This document shows positions 47,138 to 57,807 of a DNA stretch of 64,000 nt, in pieces. The DNA comes from Monosporascus cannonballus (lineage: Eukaryota; Ascomycota; Sordariomycetes; Xylariales). Made by a program: the position numbers and the translations under genes. Below the pieces are notes generated by a model. That model saw only the letters and a list, made by a program, of their open reading frames with translations, was not told where the DNA came from and searched no databases. Numbering within the stretch: the first letter of the stretch is position 1; every line of letters begins with the position of its first letter. The stretch covers positions 89,068 through 153,067 of the forward strand of contig QJNS01000194.1 in the NCBI GenBank assembly GCA_004154925.1, written 5' to 3'.

Positions 47138-48822
47138 TCAAGCTTCCCTCTTAAGGGCGACCACGAAGCCTCTGAGCGACAGCGTAGGCGTCTCGCCCTC
47201 GTTCTTCTTGATGACGAAGTCGTCCAGGGACCTGAACTGGTAGACGAACCTGTCCACCTTGCCCCACGTGGCACCTTCCGCGCTCGGCCAGAACATCTCC
47301 TTCTCGTACACGGCGATCTCGGGCGTGCCGACGTCAAAGACCGCGCGCCATGCGGTCCGCGACCCGGCGTCGAGCGAGAGGCCGACGCTCGAGTTGCTCG
47401 CCGCGTCGCTGTACGTACCGCCGACGAGCGCCCCCGCCTGCGCCTTGCCGGCCGCCTCGATCGCAGGCAGCACCTCCCTGATGACAGCGGACAGCGCGCC
47501 GTCGACAAGGCAGTTGTTGGACTCGGCGCCTCCTGAGAGGATGGCCAGCACGAGGTCGTAGTCCGGGACCAGGCACAGCATGTTGTTGTACGTGTTGAAG
47601 TTGCCGGTATTGGCCGTAAAACTCGACGAGGCGCTCGTCGGCCGTCGCCGTCGTCGAGCGCAGGATCTCCCAGGGCCTGCCCATGACGAGCCGGCGACGA
47701 CGACGTCGACGACGGCGGCTTCACCCACTTGCGCGTCGCCGCCGCGTTCGCGCAACTCGCACCGCAGGATGCCCCAGCCGAATGCCAGCAGGTCCGCTGT
47801 GTTGGAGTAGAAGCCGCCAGCTATGTCCTCGTAGCCGAGGCTCGCCCCACTACTAGGTCTCGCCGAGGGAGATGAAGCCCTACGCGTCCTCCGCGCGCCC
47901 CAAGAATATCGTCGTGTGGGTCATGCCAAGCGGGCCCGGGATCATTGCGGCGCACGGAGTTGTCGTACGTCGTGTTGCTGACGGCATCGACGACATAACC
48001 CAGGATCACGCTCGCGACGTTGGAGAACACGGGCATCGTGAAGGGCACGTACGCCGAGTGCCGCTTGCCGAAGTCATTGAAGAACTCCGCGCGGTCGCAC
48101 GGCGGGAGGCCGAGGACGCCTGCGTAGTTTGGCAGCAGCGACTCGTCGAGCTCCGGGAGCCCAAGCTGGGTCCAGGAGCGGGGAACGCTGGCGAGGTCGG
48201 CCATCACTGGAGGTTGATTAGCGGGATGTTTCCGAGGGGGCCCACGGGTTGTGGGATTGCGATCTGCTCCGACGCCGCTCATGTGCGACGCCAGGGCGCC
48301 GATGGTGACCCGGTCCCAATGCGCGGCAGTGATGTGGTTCCTCTCGGGCGTCTCGCCCCTGAGGCTACGAACCCCGGGGACGTATTTCGTGACGGGGTTG
48401 TCGAACTTCACTTTGCGGATCTTCAGCAAGGCCGGCACCACGAAGGTTATGGATATGCTTCCGAGCCGGTAGACCGGCTGTCCGTCGATCGACGTGCAGT
48501 TGGGGTTTAGGTACTGTGGCGTGTAGTGGAGCTCGAGGATCGGCGACTCTTCGTGTATAGATTGAGCGCGATCGATGTACTGGTGGCGTTGAGCGTGGAG
48601 GTGATGTTTTGGAAGCCGTCCTTCACGCTTACCGCGGCGGACTGGACGGGCTCGTGCGTTGATGGGTTCGTAGGGGCTAGCAAGACGGGCCCGAGAGGGG
48701 GGCAGGCTCCTTTTACTGCCCCAGGACAAGATCGCTGAGTAGTAGCGTGGGCAGAATGCCCTGAGGGCCGTGGATGGGCAAAGCATCTTTATAACGAACG
48801 AATCCGTCAGTAGCAGACCCAA
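47138..48822 (-). pseudogene. Serine beta-lactamase/transpeptidase-like secreted hydrolase, inactivated
   Basis: On the - strand the translation contains Y-R-L-G-S-I-S-I-T-F, V-T-I-G-A-L-A-S-H-M-S-G-V-G, L-G-L-P-P-C-D-R-A-E-F-F and Y-V-P-F-T-M-P-V-F-S-N. This is the order in fungal beta-lactamase-like hydrolases. The C-terminal part (47138-47600) keeps L-V-P-D-Y-D-L-V-L-A-I-L. The catalytic S-x-x-K motif has Ser at 48457-48459, but the Lys codon is ATA (Ile) at 48448-48450. Frames must change near 48540, 47930 and 47640. Fungal members usually hydrolyse esters or amides of small molecules rather than antibiotics. This copy cannot be active. Confidence 0.7.
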
Positions 48823-51800
48823 ATTAGGAACTAGACTTTATTATGGTTGGACTCTTGATAGCGATGAGAACGTAAGAAAGAAGTATTGGCGTCCTAGTGC
48901 GTAAGTCCGCCATATATACCATCTCTTCCTAACAGCACGTATCCCCTTAACACACTGGCCGTCCCTGCAAAACAAGGTGATGGCAATGCTAACTTAGTAA
49001 ACGTAGGGCAGAGACGTAGCAGAGATAACCTGACATCATGCCGAGATTGCTAAGATCCTTTGCTATGTCCCTAAATAGGACATCATGGAGGTCTTGTGAG
49101 GCGCAGGGGAGTGGAGTGCGAACCACCCAACCAAAACCTGAGTCGAAGCGGCTGCGGGAGAGGGTTTGCTTTCTTCATCTCCATCTCATATGCTCTCTGG
49201 GACGCCTCGACCCAACGATGCAGGGCAGGGGAGTAATGGGATGGACGTTCAGCCACACCGCTGATTGTAGTCGTGAGGCCAAGAAACAGACGGGACCTGC
49301 ATGAGATTGTGGGGAACGATGGCCAAGGGGTAAGGGATTAGAGCTCTCTTCGCTTTCTATCGACCCGCAAAGCTGGGTGAATATGTGCAAGGTAATATGG
49401 CTGGGAGCATAGGTATAGGGGGCCGAAAGGGGGCGAGTACCGTCTCTAGACTACAATGATATGTGGGGCTAGGATATGCTGATTGGCCAGTTCAGACTGG
49501 CCCTGACAGGTCCAGGGGGCTTAAAACTAAATTTAGCACTTGCTCCCGCTAGCGCTAGGGCTATTTTATACCACTAACGTTTAGGCTTCCCTTTGATAAC
49601 TACCTGTTGAAGATTGAGACTGATCCCTGTTTGTGAATTCCAGGGTTGATATTACAATAGACATTTCCCGTGTCCAAGCAAAAAACTCGCTCTATGTTGG
49701 TGAGCTCTAGTGCTGGCTAGAAAAGGCGGCACAAATCTGGGCCGTTTCTTGGCACAATGCTGCATTGCTAGTCAGCACTTTGGACACTGGAATGAAGGGA
49801 GCAAGACGGCATTCCACATGAAATCTAACAACAAGATGACTAGATATTAGGAATATTCGCCCCGTGGCAAGTGTAATCATTCCGTATCCGTTATGAATCG
49901 CGGAAATCAACGACAGGGTGTGAGAGGCTCTTTAAGGAGATTCCCACCCGTATATTCTTTGAAAGAACCCATAGGCAGCCTCGGCAGCGCTTTCCAATTG
50001 AGGTGTTATCCCCAACACTGGGTGACTTAGAGTGGGATTATGGGGCGCAAGCTCTGTTAAATGATATTTAGCTCTCGCTCCCGTTCAGCTACGCCATTTC
50101 TTGAGCGAATCTCCTGACCGGATCGGAGAAGGCTTCCAGAGTGCCAGCTTGTACGCGAAGAGGAGTGCTGAGCTAGAAAGGATGGTGTAACGGGGAGATA
50201 TACGGGGCGGCGTCACCCGGGAACGTTTCGTCCCCTGCCCGAAGGTATGCACCTGCCCTCCATTGAAGCACGTCACCGCTTAAAGAGTCACCATATAAGT
50301 TGTCACGACGCTTGAAGTCCTCCACAGCATTAGCTGTCACGTGAACCCACAGAGGCCACACCATCACTCTTCCCGGCATGGGCAGCCTCGAGGCCGCTCC
50401 CAAGTGGCGCAGTAGAGCGAATGCAAGGTTACCGCAGGCGGGTTCTCCAGACACTTCACATGAGACATGTTAGCCTTCAACCAAATCTGCTCAATATTGG
50501 GTGCTCGGTCATATTTTAGGATTAAGATGGCCTGAAAACATTAGATGGGCAAATGGGCCTCGGACGGAAGGGGTAGGAATGGGCTTCAGGATTCACTAAG
50601 AAAAGTCATTCTTCGGTTTCACTCCAAGATAGGATGTAGTGATAGGAAGTAAGCGTATGCTGAAGAGCGGCAGCAAACCGGGTATCTGAGCTCGTCACTA
50701 GTCGGTACTGAACGAAGAAGGTTCTGGTGACCTTCATGTGGTGGGACATGGTGTTGGAAAGTTGTGTTTCATGCTATCGAACGCCAGGGCGAGAACAAAT
50801 CCGCCTCCAGGGATGTGCAGAGCGACTGTCTCACGGCTCAAGTCCCCGGCTAGGAGAATTGGGCTGGATACCACAGTCCTCCTACGTGAGCCGGCCTTGC
50901 GGTCACCGGAGCCGAGATACCTGGTGAATGGGATTTTACCGAAAGGGAATTAGGTTCGTTGAAGGGTAGATTGACGAAACCCCCACCCAGGGCGTTTTGG
51001 GAATCCCACGTCGAAAACGGCGGATAACTGACATCGATGATTGATACCTTGATGAGGGAAGTGATCTAGAGAGACGGCAGCGATAAAACCACATCTATAA
51101 ATTTGGTATCTACCTATGTTGGATCACTGGGAAGGCGGAAAGGCTGTCCTCAAGATATTGGCAGTTCTACAAGATATCGGAAAGTTGCCCAACAAAATCA
51201 TGGACGTATCAAATTGATTACAACGGTCTGTCAGAAGAAGCTCCGTCGTCGGTTGAGCTGCAGTCTTGGTTCCCGACCTAGGAGGGCATTCGGAGCGGAA
51301 GCTAGGAAAAAGTTTGCACCATCACCAGGTTGTTTAGTTGGAAATCGATATGCTGACAATGTCATTGAATTTACGTTCCCCAGAAGGAGCTAGCAAACCA
51401 GCTTCTGGCTCATGGAAGATGCCTACCACTTAGCTGGGAGGTGCGTGGGATAAGAATGGAAGCTCTGTACAACCCTTTTCCATCGGGGGGACCTGGTGTT
51501 TACGTAGCTTCTGTAGAGGTGTCCGGTCGCCTCAAATTTGGGTTGAAATAGTTAGATAGAATAACAGTCTGGCAATGAGCTGATATATCTCCTTCCTTTA
51601 TTGCGACATGAAACCTAGACTACTTTTGAGGTTGATAAGGCCGGAAACGCTGTTATGACGTCGGCTGGCTCCAGGTCCTTATGTGGGGACCGACATATGC
51701 ATGAGACGCTACCCCACATTGCATCTGCTTAGGTATTCCGGTATCCAATTAATGGGCCAAACCCTCCGTAATTGCATAGGCCCAGCTCGGTTTCGCGTTA

Positions 51801-52035
51801 GCTGCAAGGCTACGAGACCCTTGACAACCGAATCCTGTCAAGCTGGCCTTTATCATCACCGACTCTTTCAACCCCTGGTAAAGCACCCACAGTTATACGC
51901 GACGTCGATTTTCCCTAGTTACGCCGCGAGACTCTCAGCCATCATATTTCCCTCTAGTGTCATAGTATCTCGAAGCTATAACTACTAGTGAGCTATGCGA
52001 CCGTCGAAGATGCATTGGACACAACCGCCTTGATC
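48823..52035. other. 3.2-kb region without a confident gene
   Basis: Two stretches look slightly gene-like but unassignable: the - strand at 50173-50454 (contains M-V-W-P-L-W-V, as in C-terminal parts of some fungal transcription factors) and the + strand at 50738-50953. Neither has a supported start or splice pattern. They may be remnants. A GGCCAGT...ACTGGCC hairpin is at about 49480-49500. Confidence 0.3.
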
Positions 52036-55000
52036 ATGCCGGGAATACACGTTGACACGGACGGGAATAATGGCGATGATAAGAAATGGCTCGAGGAGGA
52101 GGACGAGATGGACGGGGAGGCGGCGGAAGGGCGTTCGGAAAGCCCCGTAAGTGATCGGGGCCTACACATGAAGAAGTTACGGCAAGATCGAGACAATCAT
52201 CCGCATGCGCATCTACGTCGAATAAATACAGCGACATCAACGATGACTGCTCCCTTCCCAGATCTTGATTCCTCCTCCGCCTCAGCCACACCGACTCCGG
52301 ATCCGGTTGCGACAGATAACCCGAAGAAACTGCCCACAGAATCGAACGGGCATGCTAGACAGGGCAGTCATGAGAGCGTCAGAAAACTGTCAGCCTCCCA
52401 AATGCAGGCTTTGACTTCAGCCCCGGACTCGTAGCCGATTGCTGTCGCCCCCCCTTCGCAGCCTCAACGGAAACCTAATGGAGCCGAGTACCCCATGTCT
52501 GCGGGTGCTGTCGAGTCGGCATTCCATGTACATGCACCTATGGAAATGCAGCGGGAGATCGGTCCGCGTGCGTCTTCGCGAGAGCGGCCCCAGAGGAATG
52601 GAATCCCGGATATCCCGCTGGATGCTCTGAGAGCTGTCGCTGATGCCAGACGGCCGGCTTCAATGCGGACTGTGTCCACTCCTCCAGCGAACCGTAGGGC
52701 AGCTGCTCATGGGACTTCAAAGCCGATAATGAATGGTGTCAGGCGCAATTCCTTCAACCCCCTCGGCCGACCCCCTCCTCTAAATCTCGGTCACCCTGTT
52801 GCTAGCTCTGCCAGGGCGGCTGGCAAGTCGTCCGCATCGTCAAAGCCGGAGCAAGCTGAGGCTACAGTCTCAGCAACGCCCATGATCCCTCAGATACCCC
52901 TTCCTCCCATGTCTCTCCCAACCCATCTCCAGCTCGAATTGGCAGGCCAACGGCCGAGTCCGCTGTATATCCATCATTCTCATGCATCCGATGTGCCATA
53001 CGAGTCTAGCGCCGTGAAGTTTGAGCGGCTGCTGAACGCGCTGCTCCTACCCCCTTACCTGGAACAAATCCTTGTCTTCGGCACTCTGGCATGTTTAGAT
53101 GCGTGGCTTTACAGTTTCACCATCTTGCCCATGAGATTTTTCATTGCCGTTGGTGTTCTTGTAAAATGGTGGGGTTATGTGATCTGGAAGGAGACTCGTT
53201 GGCTACTCGGGTTCGTCTGGGAAGGTATCTGGCGACTAAAGCGGAGGGCATTTCAGGGGGGCAAACGGCCGAGCACGCAGACCGATTACGGTGATCACAC
53301 GAGCGAAACTGAGAGCAGTAGCCAACCACGCGAAGCCGGCACTGCTAGCCAGCACAATGGTAGCGCCTTGCGGGATGGCCATCCTGATAGGCCAGCAACT
53401 GCTCATCTAGAGCATCCGCGTTCTAACGGACACGGGGCTCTTCATCCGCCCAAGCACCCAATGGCCAGGCCCTTGTTTAGTCGACATCGGAGGACGAAAT
53501 CCACCCCGTCCGATTTGACATCTTACCACAAGGCCGATTTCCTCCAGGGTGCCGTCATCATCTGCAGTTCCTTGGCTTTGATTAATTTGGATGCAAGTCG
53601 GATGTACCATTTCATCAGAGCGCAGTCTTCAATGAAGCTTTACGTCATCTACAACATCCTTGAGGTAAGTTCACTTTTTATCGAATGGCGGTATTACTAG
53701 CTAACACTCGTGTAGGTCGGAGACCGCCTTCTATCAGCGCTCGGCCAAGACATTTTCGAGTGCCTCTTCAGCTCCGAGACGCTGTCTAGGAACAGCCTCG
53801 GTCGATCCAAGATCCTCCTGCCATTTGGGATGTTTATCCTGTCGCTAATATACAACGTAATACACACGTTATGCCTATTTTACCAGGTGATCACCTTAAA
53901 CGTCGCGGTAAACTCATACTCAAACTCCTTACTCACCCTTCTCATCTCGAACCAATTCGTGGAGATTAAGGGGGCAGTTTTCAAAAGGATAGAAAAGGAG
54001 AATCTCTTCCAGCTGACTTGCGCCGATGTGGTCGAACGCTTTCAGCTGTGGATTATCCTGTCGATCATCGGCATGCGCAACATCGTCGAGGTGGGAGGTC
54101 TGTCGGTTCCAGGGGCGGGGAGCGAATTGGACAACGGCATGTCCGGCCCCGGACCTCTACATACGAACTCTATTCTACCAGCCAGCTTTACTGCATTACC
54201 GTCGTGGCTCATTTCGGGGGAGGTTCTATCGCCCTTCATTGTCGTCATCGGGATCGAGATGATGGTCGACTGGATCAAGCACGCCTACATCAACAAGTTC
54301 AACAACGTCAAGCCCACCATCTATAACAGGATGCTCGATATCTTGTGCAAGGATTATTATACCAATGTGAGTACTCCTGATTTACGCCCTGTCTGAATAG
54401 CCTCCAACGTGTTCCCTAGGCCTTCGGCACGCCCTCACTAACCAGGCGGATTGGCTTGCCGTTAATCCCGCTCTCGTGTCTCTTCATTCGAGCGTCGATT
54501 CAAATCTACAACATGTTTTTAGCCACTCATCTACCCCCTCCAATTCCTACCTCCACCATGGAACTGTCAGTGGAATCGTCTACGCCCTCTTCGGCGGCCA
54601 TGATAGCCACACTGGAGCGTCTCGACATGATAATTCGCAACGCGCTGGGCCGCGCCGTCTATGGCGACCCCTCCGACCCGACGCAGGTGCGGTCGTTCTG
54701 GGCATTCACGTCGGACGACGCCATCGCGTTGCTCACGATGCTGCTCTTCTTCTTCCTAGCGTGGATCGTGCTTCTCATCGTCAAGCTGCTGCTCGGCATG
54801 GCGCTACTGCGTTACGCGCGCGGCCGGTACGCCGCCATGGTCCTCCGAGAGCAGGCCGTGGCGGCCGGCCGGGCCGAGCGAGAGTCGTTCGTGCAGCCGG
54901 GCAAGCGCGTCGGCCCCTTCGGCGCCACCGAGATCGGCGACGAGCGCCGCAGATGGCTGTACGAGGACGACCCCGACGGCCTCAGACGAATGCGGGACCG

Positions 55001-55097
55001 CGAGCGCAAAACTGAGGAGCGGTTCAAGGATAAGGGCGACGACGGGCTCTCTAGGGTCCTTAGGTACGAGTTGGGCGCCTCAAAGAGGATTTGGTGA
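52036..55097 (+). CDS. TAPT1/Emp65-family endoplasmic reticulum membrane protein, with an in-frame TAG
   Basis: The conserved part spans 52495-53664, 53716-54366 and 54420-55097, with canonical GTAAGT and GTGAGT introns. From ATG 52495 it gives 832 residues. Motifs include F-E-R-L-L-N-A-L-L-L-P-P-Y-L-E, Y-N-I-L-E / V-G-D-R-L-L, and several membrane segments such as L-L-T-M-L-L-F-F-F-L-A-W-I-V. These match the TAPT1/Emp65 family, whose yeast member works with SLP1 in ER protein quality control. An acidic 132-codon stretch (ATG 52036) lies upstream in the same frame, ended by TAG at 52432-52434. After the stop the frame stays open into the conserved part. Thus translation may start at 52495, or the gene has a recent nonsense change. 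Confidence 0.8.
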
Positions 55098-55965
55098 CGT
55101 GCCCTCGAAGAACGTGCCTGGGATCGTTAGCGTTGGGACAGCGATTGCGTGACGTATTCTTCGCAGCAGTCTTAGTAACCTGGTGATAACAACCCGAATA
55201 TCAATTCAGCGAAACTACTCTATGCTACACCAATGCTTGCTTCACATAAGCTTTCGTCTTGGTTGCTCGTAAGTGTCCATTGGGTGCCCAGTTCTGGCCA
55301 TGCTCGCGTCCCTGTTGGAACCCGAGTGCACATTTCACTTAGGGGCTGGAGAACCTCCGATGCTTTGTTAACCATGAATGACCACACGACCAACCAATAT
55401 GACGGAAGAACCAGGCCAAGACACGTTTTCACATAATTAATGTCATATCATCTCGCTGTAATATTCCGGCCTCTTAAGTCCAATCCTGGATTAAGCCTCG
55501 GCTGACACCAAACCCCGCCCTGTTCCTGACTTCAGCCGCCTCGATCTAAATGGATGGAACCACGCAGATCCAGATTGGCGGGATGCGTCTGGCCATGCCC
55601 GTTATATTTGGGGTAGCCAATCAGGGTTCGGGCAATTTGGCTCCTTACATTGCCAGAAACTTGGTTCGCCCCTCCGTTCACCGTCCTGCCAGCTTAGGAG
55701 ATGACAACTGCCGATGTCCGTCGTGTCCGTAATAGGTAAGCAGGAGGAGGGAACGAACGACTCTCGCATTGCGGATAATGAGAGAGAGGACGGGAGGAAG
55801 TAGTACAGGCAGGCAGCCCTCACCGCTGCGTCACGGTGGGTGGCTGGTTAAGGTAATTCATATAAGGTCATGGATAAATCTTGCCGGGAAGATCGTCAGA
55901 GCCCTGAACCGTAATTCCACCCACTCGCCTGCTCCTCGCCAAGACAAGACAAGACAAGACAAAGC
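55098..55965. promoter_or_regulatory. Intergenic region with AAGAC x4 repeat in the leader of the DOMON gene
   Basis: Four perfect AAGAC units occupy 55941-55960, five bases before the first ATG of the next gene. This places a purine-rich repeat in its 5' leader. No other feature was recognised in the stretch. Confidence 0.45.
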
Positions 55966-56771
55966 ATGATGGCGCTACTACTCGTTCGGCTCGCTGTTTC
56001 TGCGGTGCTGGCTCTTCTCTTCGGTGGCGGCACCGCCGCCGCCTCCAGATATTGCGACGGAGAGACCGGCATCTGCTACTCCGAGACCACGGTCGGCGTC
56101 GCCCCGATCAAGTGGCGCGTCGCCATCCCCGCCGTCGAGGCCGGGCCCTTCGATATCCTGCTCCAGGTCGTCGCCCCGAGGACCGTCGGCTGGACCGGCA
56201 TCGCCTGGGGCGGCGGCATGCTGTATAACCCATTGTCGGTCGGCTGGGCGAACGGGGATACTAGCGTTCCGGCTTCGAGGTTTGCGCAGTGAGTTATTTA
56301 CCCGAGCTTAAGTTAATGGCGTAGAGGCGGGAAAGGCGAAGGGAAGGTGTTTCGTCCGTTCAAGATACAGCACACCAGACAGACAGATACACATACAAAA
56401 AGGACACACAGGCATACGGACAGAACTGACATACGTCATTGGTAATTAGCGCCCACTTCCAGCCCGACATCTACGACCCGGCGGTGCACACGACGCTCAA
56501 GGGGTCGACGGCCAACGCCACGCACTGGACCCTGACGACGGTGTGCAGGGGCTGCAGCGAGTGGGTGCACAACGGCGGCGCGCGCACGACCCTAGACCCC
56601 GGCGCCACGGCCGCGAACTTCGCCTTCGCCGCCTCGCCCACGCCGCCCCTCGACCCCGCCGACCCCTGGTCCCCCTTCGAGATCCACACTGAGCACGGCC
56701 TCTTCACCCTCGACCTGCGGGCCGCGCAGTCGCAGGATTTCGAGAGGTGGATCGAGCTGTTGTCGCCGTGA
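55966..56771 (+). CDS. Secreted DOMON/cellobiose-dehydrogenase-like cytochrome domain protein
   Basis: Exons 55966-56288 and 56450-56771 join across a 161-bp intron (GTGAGT...TTAG) to give 214 residues. A signal peptide (about 1-26, Leu/Ala-rich, ending T-A-A-A) precedes Y-C-D-G-E-T-G-I-C-Y. That Cys pair, W-G-G-G-M-L-Y-N-P-L with Met85, C140/C143, and His187/His190 before L-F-T-L-D-L match the haem-b cytochrome domain of cellobiose dehydrogenase, where Met and His bind haem. No flavin domain, binding module or membrane anchor follows, so it is a stand-alone domain. Such proteins may pass electrons to extracellular lytic enzymes; this role is inferred. The splice restores codon CAC at the junction. 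It appears intact. Confidence 0.85.
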
Positions 56772-57578
56772 GCTGAGAGGTGCCTGCGGAGGGACTGGCT
56801 GCCGCTGACGACTTGGACACGCCCCGCCTCAGGGAACATGTTGCCGGCGCTGCCGATGCGGTGTCAATATGGTGGCGCGGCTTTGCTTCTGAAGTTGGAG
56901 ACGGCTGGCGATGAAAAACAGGTCTGGATTGCTTGAAGTGAGGGGACCGTGAGGGGTTGTACCATATTGCGTCACTGGGGGTATGGAGGAGATGGTTATA
57001 GTTGCGAGTTAATACAGGTCCGACAATATTTGAGGTATATCAGGAGCAACAATGAATTGGAGGGTCTGTAACCTATTACTTTGATAACTTTGATATTATA
57101 AGCCTGCTGGAAGTTGCCTGGACCACCAAAGATGTCACGGCCACCACTTGAGCCGCTACACCAAGCTTCTATCTTCCTTAGGGGATACAAAATCCAAGAC
57201 CGATAGTCAGAAGTCCAAGTCGCTCTGTATGGACGCGGGCACTCAAGCTAATACGGCATAGTAAGTGAGAGAATAGAGCCATTCCGTTCGCCATTCGCCG
57301 AGTTCAATGGTATACTCCTACGCCGAATTGGACACTGTTAAGGTTAGGTTGAATGCTCATTACACTGACTTCACGCTAGATGACCAATGTGACGCCTTAG
57401 ATTGTAGAACTCTGTATGTACAGAGGCATGGGTTGACCGGTTACCCCTATTTGACCCCTACTGCATCGGGTGCACTACGCTTTAATTTACGCTTCAGAAG
57501 TAGTCGGCTCATATGTTGTGCGCATAAAAGTTCTGGACTGACTCATAGAACCGGCTCGCTCCCCGATAAGTTAGCAGA
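56772..57578. other. Intergenic, no gene seen
   Basis: One 99-codon frame at 57307-57606 overlaps the start of the next LTR and has no motif. I take it as chance. Confidence 0.3.
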
Positions 57579-57807
57579 TGTCGGACCTAGCCGAAGGCCC
57601 ATATAAATGGGACCATCAGTTGCACCACTTATCGGACCACCTACGGTCACTTTCGACAGTTATCCCTCATAGCTACAGTTGATTTTCCATGTATTTAGGG
57701 AGGCTTCGCCGTCCTCTCTTTCCAGCTGGGACCTCTTGGAGAGCAGAGCCTGATAATAAAGCTTCTTCAGTTGTATATGCTTCAGTGTGTGATGTCAGGG
57801 TCTCATA
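57579..57807 (-). repeat. Solo LTR, family II copy 3, with target-site duplication GCAGA
   Basis: It begins TGTCGGACCTAG and ends CAGGGTCTCATA, the reverse complement layout of copies 1 and 2 with moderate divergence. GCAGA precedes it (57574-57578) and follows it (57808-57812) exactly, proving a retroviral-type insertion. No internal sequence remains. Confidence 0.85.
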
